Position numbers and translations under genes: made by a program. 6,171 bases of DNA. Origin: an uncultured Ruaniaceae bacterium (GTDB lineage Bacteria > Actinomycetota > Actinomycetes > Actinomycetales > Beutenbergiaceae). The notes beneath the pieces are model-generated. The model did no database searches, was not told the DNA's origin, and worked only from the letters and a program-made list of their open reading frames with translations. Location: assembly GCA_938004115.1 (NCBI GenBank), contig CALKWS010000177.1, forward strand, positions 1 through 6,171, in the 5' to 3' direction. Positions 1 to 4,695 of this stretch are shown in pieces (within the stretch, counting starts at the first letter, position 1; each line of letters opens with the position of its first letter).

Positions 1-113
1 CCTCCCGCGCGAGGCGAACCGGGAAAGGCCACGGTGAGCAGCCCCACACCCGGAGGGCAGAACGAATCCGTCGCACTTGCGAACACCCGCGTGCACGGAC
101 GCCTACCAGTGTT

Positions 114-133
114 CACCCGGGCCGCTCCGGGTG
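114..133. repeat. Perfect 7-bp inverted repeat upstream of bcp
   Basis: CACCCGG at 114-120 is followed by a 6-nt spacer and its exact reverse complement CCGGGTG at 127-133. It lies just upstream of the presumed bcp -10 (151-156), so it could be an operator. It could equally be a U-tract-less terminator for a gene lying to the left. A second, looser pair (GAACAC 81-86 / GTGTTC 109-114) and TCGCA-CT-TGCGA (71-82) also lie here. No coding region could be supported in 1-150. Confidence 0.4.
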
Positions 134-150
134 GTGGGCTGCACTCCCAT

Positions 151-156
151 TAGGCT
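151..156 (+). promoter_or_regulatory. Putative -10 element of bcp
   Basis: TAGGCT fits the TAnnnT -10 pattern of actinobacterial housekeeping promoters. It would start a transcript near 163, leaving a leader of about 27 nt that contains the ribosome site GAAGGAG (176-182). No convincing -35 is seen 16-18 bp upstream, where the inverted repeat lies instead. The same hexamer precedes the tRNA and the helicase in this window. Confidence 0.4.
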
Positions 157-189
157 GTCTGGAGGACCCCGACCCGAAGGAGCGATCCG

Positions 190-666
190 ATGAGCCGACT
201 GTCCCCCGGTGACGAAGCCCCGGACTTCACCCTGCCCACCGCCGATGGGAGTTCCTGGAACCTGGCCGACCAACGAGCACAGACGCAGCGAGGCGTGATC
301 GTCTATTTCTACCCCGCCGCGAGCACCCCTGGATGCACCACCCAGGCGTGTGATTTCCGCGACAACCTCGCCAGCCTGCAGGCCCAGGGCTACACCGTGG
401 TCGGCGTCTCTCCCGACCCTATCGACAAGCTCGTGACGTTCGCGGAAGCGGAGTCGTTGACGTTCCCGCTGCTATCCGACCCGGAACACCGGGTGCTGGA
501 GGCTTACGGCGCCTGGGGCGAGAAGAAGAACTACGGCCGCACCTACACCGGCGTGATCCGCTCCACCGTGGTGGTGGACCCGGACGGCAAGGTCTCCCTG
601 GCCCAGTACAACGTCAAGGCCACCGGACACGTGGCCCGGCTGCGGCGGGAGTTGACCGCGGCCTGA
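190..666 (+). CDS. bcp: Thioredoxin-dependent thiol peroxidase (Bcp/PrxQ peroxiredoxin)
   Basis: A 158-residue cytosolic peroxiredoxin that reduces H2O2 and organic hydroperoxides using thioredoxin-type reductants. The AhpC/TSA fold fills the whole protein. It shows the N-terminal GDEAPDFTLP strand (7-16), the active-site stretch P42...T46-P-G-C49, and the second cysteine C54 in TQACDFRD. C49 is the peroxidatic cysteine, and C54, five residues on, is the resolving cysteine of two-cysteine Bcp/PrxQ proteins. Arg124 in the RSTVVVDPDGKV segment is the conserved arginine that helps activate the thiolate. The length is normal for the family and nothing is missing. The ATG at 190 is chosen because GAAGGAG (176-182) sits 7 nt upstream. 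The gene appears monocistronic, with a hairpin 61 nt after its stop and then a tRNA gene. No recognisable OxyR or Fur site is seen. Confidence 0.95.
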   Translation: MSRLSPGDEAPDFTLPTADGSSWNLADQRAQTQRGVIVYFYPAASTPGCTTQACDFRDNLASLQAQGYTVVGVSPDPIDKLVTFAEAESLTFPLLSDPEHRVLEAYGAWGEKKNYGRTYTGVIRSTVVVDPDGKVSLAQYNVKATGHVARLRRELTAA

Positions 667-727
667 GCCGATTCCGGAACGGACGACGGCGCAGCTTCGG
701 GGTGCGCGGCGACGTCACTTGACGCAT

Positions 728-744
728 TGCGCACCTCGTGCGCA
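728..744. terminator. Hairpin downstream of bcp, candidate terminator
   Basis: TGCGCAC (728-734), loop CTC, then GTGCGCA (738-744) make a perfect 7-bp GC-rich stem 61 nt past the bcp stop. There is no U-tract, which is common for hairpin terminators in high-GC actinobacteria but leaves the role unproven. The right arm is also part of a 9-bp inverted pair, GCGCAGGTG (740-748) with CACCTGCGC (810-818), which could form an alternative fold. The rest of 667-846 shows no gene. Confidence 0.4.
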
Positions 745-831
745 GGTGCTGGCACGCTGACCACCGCCGCAGGCACGCCCAGTACCCGCACAGGCGCAAG
801 CACGTTGATCACCTGCGCTGTTGGAACGTCG

Positions 832-837
832 TAGGCT
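832..837 (+). promoter_or_regulatory. Putative -10 element of the tRNA-Leu gene
   Basis: TAGGCT ends 9 bp before the tRNA 5' end, so transcription would begin about 844, only a few nucleotides before the mature end at 847. TTGATC at 805-810 resembles a -35, but the 21-bp spacing is longer than normal. The call rests mainly on the -10 match and its position. Confidence 0.35.
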
Positions 838-846
838 ATGGCCTGA

Positions 847-928
847 GCGCGAGTGGCGTAATTGGCAGCCGCGCAGGATTTAGGTTCCTGTGCCTTCGGG
901 CGTGTGGGTTCGAGTCCCACCTCGCGCA
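847..928 (+). tRNA. tRNA-Leu, anticodon UAG
   Basis: A complete cloverleaf can be drawn by eye. The acceptor GCGCGAG (847-853) pairs with CTCGCGC (921-927), with discriminator A928. The D-stem is GCG (856-858) with CGC (870-872) around a TAATTGGCAGC loop. The anticodon stem CAGGA (874-878) pairs with TCCTG (886-890), and loop TTTAGGT carries anticodon TAG at 881-883. The T-arm GTGGG-TTCGAGT-CCCAC spans 904-920. A long variable arm (891-903, GCC-TTCG-GGC stem) marks it as class II, and the A discriminator is typical of tRNA-Leu. It decodes CUA and, by wobble, other CUN codons. The next bases are CT, so CCA is not encoded and must be added by nucleotidyltransferase, as is common in actinobacteria. 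Confidence 0.96.
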
Positions 929-946
929 CTGATGTCCCGGTATCAG
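929..946 (+). terminator. Small hairpin directly after the tRNA
   Basis: CTGAT (929-933) and ATCAG (942-946) form a 5-bp stem with an 8-nt loop starting at the first base after the mature tRNA. It is followed by a C-rich run, not T. It might act as a 3' processing or termination signal, but it is weak. The remaining 70 bases to the stop of the convergent DUF1801 gene show nothing else. Confidence 0.2.
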
Positions 947-1016
947 CCCCCTCGCATTCCCCCCGGCGGCAGCCCCCGCCTCACACTCGGACGCAGCGGC
1001 GCGCGAAGCCGGGTCC

Positions 1017-1445
1017 TCACCCGCGATGGATGTGCTCCATGGTGTGGCGGTAACTTGCCCCGATCAGATCGGCCAGGACGTCACGGTTCACGTCGTCGAG
1101 TTTGTTGACGTACAGGCACGCGGCGCCGGTGCGGTGCTTACCCAGGCGCGCCAGCAGTGATGGCTCCTCGGGTGCGTCCGTCAGCAGATACAGGCTTAGG
1201 CTGGCCTTCTGCGCGGCGAATCCCACCGCGGGTGCGCGCCCGCTGCGGCCGCTGGCGTAACGGTATTCGTAGGCACCGAAGCCGATGATCGAGGGCCCCC
1301 ACATCACCGGGAGGTGCCCGGTCAGCCGAGCCATCAGGTCCAGCAGGTACTCCGCGTCACGACGGCGGACCGGGTGCTCGATCGCCGCCACGTACTCGCG
1401 CGGGTCCACCTGGGTCGGTTGCGTCTTGTTCTCCGCCATCGCCAT
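1017..1445 (-). CDS. DUF1801 (YdhG-like) domain protein
   Basis: A 142-residue soluble protein that I recognise as a DUF1801 member from the MWGPSIIGFG motif (48-57), the following YEYRYASGRSG turn, the AVGFAAQKASLSLYL strand region (73-87) and the C-terminal LGKHRTGAACLYVNKLDDV segment (101-119). These cover the whole family fold, so the protein looks intact. The molecular function is not settled. Bacillus subtilis Fra (YdhG), of this broad family, has been described as frataxin-like, but that role cannot be transferred from sequence alone. ATG at 1445 is preferred because GGTGG (1457-1453) lies 7 nt upstream; a second in-frame ATG at 1439 is possible. A stop codon ten codons upstream rules out a longer form. 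The gene lies directly behind a truncated yetF fragment and may have lost its own promoter. Confidence 0.85.
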   Translation of the reverse strand: MAMAENKTQPTQVDPREYVAAIEHPVRRRDAEYLLDLMARLTGHLPVMWGPSIIGFGAYEYRYASGRSGRAPAVGFAAQKASLSLYLLTDAPEEPSLLARLGKHRTGAACLYVNKLDDVNRDVLADLIGASYRHTMEHIHRG

Positions 1446-1486
1446 AAGAATGCCACCGGCGGCCCGCGCGGATCACTCCACCGGGG

Positions 1487-1651
1487 CCCGGCGCTGGCCG
1501 CGTCCGCGACCAACACCACCAGAAGGTCCGTCATGCCGAGCCCGCCGGACTCACGCTGCCCCACGATGAGCAGCATCAGGAAGATCACAGTGCCGCGTGC
1601 CACGAGTTCCAGCGCGGGCACGCTGGGGGTGAAGATGCTGGTCAGATCCAT
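1487..1651 (-). pseudogene. Truncated DUF421 (YetF-like) membrane protein gene, 5' fragment
   Basis: Read leftwards from the ATG at 1651, the first 55 residues match the start of a DUF421/YetF membrane protein: a short leader, ELVARGTVIFLMLLIVGQR (first membrane segment), then GMTDLLVVLVADAASAG, the family's G-hx-D-hhh-hh-hADAxxxxxxG pattern. After that point, about 1487, similarity stops and the frame reads into Pro/Arg/Trp-rich sequence overlapping the DUF1801 gene out of frame, ending at 1334. Intact family members are roughly 150-240 residues with further membrane helices and a cytoplasmic domain, so most of the gene is gone. The ribosome site is perfect (AAGGAGG, 1665-1659, 7 nt before the ATG), suggesting a recent loss. 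An in-frame GTG at 1654 is an alternative start. A short ORF (1674-1651, MTHKEDR) ends in a stop that shares its last base with the ATG. Confidence 0.7.
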
Positions 1652-1795
1652 CACCGGTCCTCCTTATGGGTCATGGTCCGATGATGGAGCCGGCGCGGGC
1701 GGGCGGCGACCGGAGTCACGCCACGGCGACGCGAACCGGCGGCCGGCTCACTTGCCCCGGCCTGGCCCGGCTCGAGAGGCGATCGCAGAGCCGCC

Positions 1796-2998
1796 CTACT
1801 GCACCGGGTCGGTACGGCGTTGAGTGGGGTCGGTGGCGGTGCTGAACGACTGTCCCTTGCGGGTAATGATCAGGTACCCACCGCGCAGGAGCAGCGGGAT
1901 GCCGAACACCGCGATCATCGCGTAGGCCATGGCGGTGTACCCCACCGCGATGAGGTCGATGATGCCCACTTGCGCCAACAACAGCGCCAGCAGGAGGGTG
2001 CCCACGGCGATCAGCCCGCTGGTGCGCCGTTTCATCGGCTCCTTGTTCACGTCCACCAGGTTCTGGTCCACCCGTGCCACGAGCGCGTAGATCATTCCGG
2101 TGGCGGTCTCGATCAAGGTCCAACCGACCACGATGCCGAAGAACACGATCACCCACAGCGCCTCGGGTCCGAGCATCACCAGCCAGGGCACCGAGGCGTC
2201 GAACACCTCGGTTTGGGGATAGAAGCCCATCAGCGCGAAGTAGGTGAGGAACCACGGGATCGTCATGAACAGTCCCGCGATCATCCCGGAGACCAGGGTG
2301 TGCCGCAGCCGGGTCTGGCGCCGGGCGGTGAACAGGGCGGCCGGGTACACCGCCAGGTTGTAACCGACGTACAAGACCCCCGACCACAGCACCGCGAGCC
2401 AGCCGATATCCGGATACAGGGATTGGTCGGCGGTGCGGAACGTCTCCAGGATCTGGTCCCAGTTGCGGTTGATCACCAGGATCGCGAACAAGATGTAGCC
2501 CAGGTATAGAGCAGCGGTACCCAGACTCTTGACCCGTTCGATCAGGCCCTCGCCGAAGTAGATCAGGATCCCGACCACCACGATCATGAACACCACGCCG
2601 ACCCAGTAGTTGAACCCCATGGTCTGCTGCACGATCTCACCGGTCGCGGCGGCCATGATCGCGATGATGAGGATCGCGAGCATGATGTAGACGATGTCGA
2701 AGAGCCAGTACAACGGCCCGATCAGCACCCGCAACAGCCGGCGGTAGTCGAACACCTGGAACCGGCGAGCGATCTCGAACATCAGGAACGCCATCAGGCC
2801 GAACCCGATGATGATCGCCACTCCGGCGACCCAGCCCAGGGCACCGAATCTCGCACCGAACTCCACGATCTCCCGGCCGGTGGCATACCCGCCGCCGATG
2901 AGCACCGACTGCAGGATCACCCCGGGAAGGATGAAGCGGCCGTACGGGCCGCTGAAGACTCTGTTGAGGGTGGATTCACGTTCCGCCGGCTGCGACAT
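1796..2998 (-). CDS. YkvI-family integral membrane transporter (APC/LeuT-fold superfamily)
   Basis: A 400-residue polytopic inner-membrane protein resembling the uncharacterised YkvI family (COG3949). The family signature lies in the first helix: IGGGYATGREIVEF at about 34-47, a glycine-rich break typical of the unwound TM1 of LeuT-fold carriers. I count about ten hydrophobic segments: roughly 22-40, 53-76, 95-118, 130-148, 158-176, 198-222, 234-258, 270-305 (long, possibly two), 328-346 and 348-375. Charged loops and a polar C-terminal tail of about 20 residues follow. Transport is inferred from fold and the substrate is unknown. The ATG at 2998 is chosen because GAGGAGG (3012-3006) is 7 nt upstream; the open frame further upstream overlaps the P450 and is not coding. 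It begins 83 bp after the P450 stop on the same strand, so the two may be co-transcribed. Confidence 0.85.
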   Translation of the reverse strand: MSQPAERESTLNRVFSGPYGRFILPGVILQSVLIGGGYATGREIVEFGARFGALGWVAGVAIIIGFGLMAFLMFEIARRFQVFDYRRLLRVLIGPLYWLFDIVYIMLAILIIAIMAAATGEIVQQTMGFNYWVGVVFMIVVVGILIYFGEGLIERVKSLGTAALYLGYILFAILVINRNWDQILETFRTADQSLYPDIGWLAVLWSGVLYVGYNLAVYPAALFTARRQTRLRHTLVSGMIAGLFMTIPWFLTYFALMGFYPQTEVFDASVPWLVMLGPEALWVIVFFGIVVGWTLIETATGMIYALVARVDQNLVDVNKEPMKRRTSGLIAVGTLLLALLLAQVGIIDLIAVGYTAMAYAMIAVFGIPLLLRGGYLIITRKGQSFSTATDPTQRRTDPVQ

Positions 2999-3026
2999 CG
3001 GCCTACCTCCTCGTAGTCGTGGCCAC

Positions 3027-3032
3027 AGGGTA
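3027..3032 (-). promoter_or_regulatory. Possible -10 element for the transporter
   Basis: On the minus strand TACCCT (3032 to 3027) matches TAnnnT and sits 28 bp before the transporter ATG, just upstream of its ribosome site. No good -35 is visible at the proper distance. It could give the transporter its own promoter inside the 83-bp P450-transporter gap, but the evidence is a single hexamer. Confidence 0.2.
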
Positions 3033-3081
3033 GCGCCGTTCGACGGTGCGGACGAGGAGCCGCGGGTACGGCGTGGCGACG

Positions 3082-4227
3082 CTAGGTGAGCACCACCGGT
3101 ACCCGCGCCCATCCGCCCACCGGCGGGGTCTCCCGAACCGCCGGCTCGTGCCGGTCCAGCTCCAGCCACTCGGTGCGGGTCAGTACCACCTCGGTGAGCA
3201 CCCGCAGTTCCATCAGGGTCAGGCCGCGGGCCGGGCACACGTGCGGGCCGGTGCCGAACACCAGGTTCGCCGGTGCATGGGCGGCCGGGTCGTAGGCGTC
3301 CGGGTCGGTGAACACCCGTGGGTCCCGGTTCGCCGCGGTCCAGTTCAGCAGCACCCGCGACTCCGGCGGCAGTCTCGTCCCGCCCACCTCCACCTCCCGG
3401 GTGGTGCGGCGCCGGTTGGACACGAACGGATCGTCGATGCGCAGGATCTCGTTCACGGCGTCCTCGAGTTGTGCGGGTGTCGCCGTGCGGACCTGGCTGC
3501 GCAGTTCCCGTTGGATCTCGGGATTGGCGGCCAGGTAATGCACGATGACCCCGGCAGAGGTGGCCATCGAACCCAGGTCGCCGGCGGTGAAGTTGCGCAG
3601 GATGGAGACCACCTCGGCGTCGGTCAGCGGCTCGCCGCCGGCTTGCTCGCGCATCAACTCCGCGGTGACGTCGGTGGCCGGTCCCTCGCGGCGGGCGTCC
3701 AGGAGCGAACGGATCATCGCATCGAACTCCTCGGCCACCGCCGCCATCCGCGTCCGCTCACCCGAGCGGGTGGCCGCATGGTTCCGCGCCATCCACGCCA
3801 CCAGGTCGGGTTCCAACGCGGCCGGCCAGCCCAGCCAGGCGGACATGGTGCGCACCGCGTACGGGGTACCCACGTCGGTGATGGTCTTGACCATCTGCCC
3901 GCGCGGCAGGCCGTCGACGATGTCGGTGGCGACCCGGCGGCATTGCGGTTCCTCCCGTGCCACCCGCTCGGGGCTGAGGTACTTGTCCACGATCGCGCGG
4001 TAGACGGAGTGCTCCGCACCGTCGAGGCCGTTGGGGATCACCCGGCGGGTGCTGACGTTGCTGGAGAACGTCTCCGGGTCCCGGGCGGCAGCGACCACGT
4101 CGGCGTGCCGCAGCAGCATCAGCGCCCCGTCCGCCCGGGCCACCGGGCACCGCTCGCGCAGGTCATCGAACGCCGAGCGTTGATCGACCCAGGTTCGTTC
4201 GGTGTCCACCTCTACCGGTTCTCCCAC
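3082..4227 (-). CDS. Cytochrome P450 (soluble, bacterial class I type)
   Basis: A 381-residue soluble P450 monooxygenase with no signal peptide or membrane anchor. Numbered from GTG 4227, it has the I-helix stretch RNFTAGDLGSMATSAG (211-226), the K-helix ExxR as EILR (260-263), the NWTAANRDPRVFTDPDAYDP meander (295-314) and the heme loop FGTGPHVC with axial Cys331. Two usual residues differ: the I-helix lacks the oxygen-activating Thr (AGDLG), and the Gly two residues after Cys is Ala (CPAR). The first feature occurs in some actinobacterial P450 subfamilies, so it need not mean inactivity. GTG 4227 is chosen because AAGGAGG (4238-4232) lies 4 nt upstream, a little close but strong; an in-frame GTG at 4257 has no site. 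No ferredoxin or reductase gene is in the window, so electrons must come from elsewhere. The substrate is unknown; a transporter follows by 83 bp. Confidence 0.93.
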   Translation of the reverse strand: MGEPVEVDTERTWVDQRSAFDDLRERCPVARADGALMLLRHADVVAAARDPETFSSNVSTRRVIPNGLDGAEHSVYRAIVDKYLSPERVAREEPQCRRVATDIVDGLPRGQMVKTITDVGTPYAVRTMSAWLGWPAALEPDLVAWMARNHAATRSGERTRMAAVAEEFDAMIRSLLDARREGPATDVTAELMREQAGGEPLTDAEVVSILRNFTAGDLGSMATSAGVIVHYLAANPEIQRELRSQVRTATPAQLEDAVNEILRIDDPFVSNRRRTTREVEVGGTRLPPESRVLLNWTAANRDPRVFTDPDAYDPAAHAPANLVFGTGPHVCPARGLTLMELRVLTEVVLTRTEWLELDRHEPAVRETPPVGGWARVPVVLT

Positions 4228-4512
4228 CGTGCCTCCTTCGCAGATAGACGCCCGCACCAGTCAAGCACGACGGCGACGCACGCTCATCCGCGACGCTCCA
4301 CCGCCGTAGCACGCCCGCCACGTACGGCGCCGCGGCACCCGCGCGACGCGCCACGCCCCAGCGCCCGGCCCCGCGTCACGCCACGCTGCGGCACCTACGC
4401 CGCGGCACCGCCACGCCCCAGCACCCCTACGCCCCAGCACCGCCACGCCGCAGCACCCCGGGCGCGCCGGCTGCGCTCCAGCGGCGGGCCGCCCCTCGCC
4501 GTCGGACTCTGT
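4228..4512. other. Divergent P450/helicase intergenic region, GC-rich, no gene
   Basis: This spacer separates the start of the leftward P450 from the presumed promoter of the rightward helicase. Its core (about 4320-4500) is unusually C/G-rich, with CACGCC-type motifs recurring in the 16-bp repeat annotated separately. No protein similarity was seen in any frame; the long minus-strand frame that crosses it is a shadow of the helicase. On the minus strand TTGACT (4264-4259) resembles a P450 -35, but the nearest -10-like string, TATCTG (4246-4241), is only 12 bp away, so the P450 promoter is unresolved. Confidence 0.6.
4410..4457. repeat. Three adjacent 16-bp direct repeats, with decayed copies to the left
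   Basis: Units GCCACGCCCCAGCACC (4410-4425), CCTACGCCCCAGCACC (4426-4441) and GCCACGCCGCAGCACC (4442-4457) are head to tail with no more than three differences between any two. Related, more diverged copies can be seen at about 4395-4409, 4381-4395, 4351-4365 and 4323-4339. The 16-bp period is not a multiple of three, which argues against a coding repeat. The unit is too short, and lacks spacers, for CRISPR. It could be a slippage-prone minisatellite or an array of protein-binding sites between divergent promoters. Confidence 0.75.
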
Positions 4513-4532
4513 TAGGCTCACAGCACTGTGAG
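4513..4532 (+). promoter_or_regulatory. Putative helicase promoter -10 with overlapping operator-like dyad
   Basis: TAGGCT (4513-4518) is a plausible -10, predicting a start near 4525. It overlaps a perfect inverted repeat, CTCACAG (4517-4523), CA, CTGTGAG (4526-4532). Because the left arm would lie upstream of the predicted transcript start, the dyad is better explained as a DNA site for a dimeric regulator than as an RNA hairpin. No clear -35 is seen, which may mean an activator is needed or that the -10 assignment is wrong. The half-sites are in the opposite order to a Crp site (TGTGA-N6-TCACA). Confidence 0.45.
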
Positions 4533-4695
4533 ACCGCGCCATGCGGTTTCCTGCGTCGCAGAACGCACTCTCCTCCGGGTTCGCGCCCGTGAGTGACTTT
4601 CTTCGGCGAACGGATGTGGCCACTGCCACTTTCGCCACCGGGTCCTGATGACCCTGCCGGCCGTATGCCGGCCCTCGAGTTTGGAAGAGACACAC
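4525..4695 (+). promoter_or_regulatory. Long structured 5' leader of the DEAD-box helicase gene
   Basis: About 170 nt separate the predicted transcript start from the helicase TTG codon. Five local stem-loops follow one another: CTGC-GTC-GCAG (4551-4561); outer CACTC/GAGTG with inner CGGG-TTCGCG-CCCG (4566-4595); GTGGC-CACT-GCCAC (4616-4629); GGGTC-CTGAT-GACCC (4640-4654); and GCCGGC-CGTAT-GCCGGC (4656-4672). The last ends 10 nt before the ribosome site GGAAGAG (4683-4689). Genes for DEAD-box helicases in other bacteria, such as E. coli deaD, have long leaders used for post-transcriptional control. A similar role here, for example sensing of helicase activity or cold, is inference. I recognise no named riboswitch family. 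Confidence 0.45.

Noticed and set aside
2999..3238. 80-residue N-terminal extension of the transporter from GTG 3238
   Set aside because: It overlaps the P450 C-terminus, has no membrane or family character, and the ATG at 2998 has an ideal ribosome site.
4228..4257. P450 start at GTG 4257
   Set aside because: This would add ten residues but places the strong AAGGAGG inside the coding region, with no ribosome site before it.
4241..4264. TTGACT and TATCTG on the minus strand as the P450 promoter
   Set aside because: The spacer is 12 bp, far shorter than the 16-18 bp needed, and the start would fall almost on the ribosome site.
4320..4457. CRISPR array
   Set aside because: Units are 16 bp, contiguous without spacers, and diverge gradually.
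3046..4515. 489-codon plus-strand open frame opposite the P450
   Set aside because: Composition is typical of an antisense shadow (His/Arg/Gly/Pro), while the minus-strand P450 has clear motifs.
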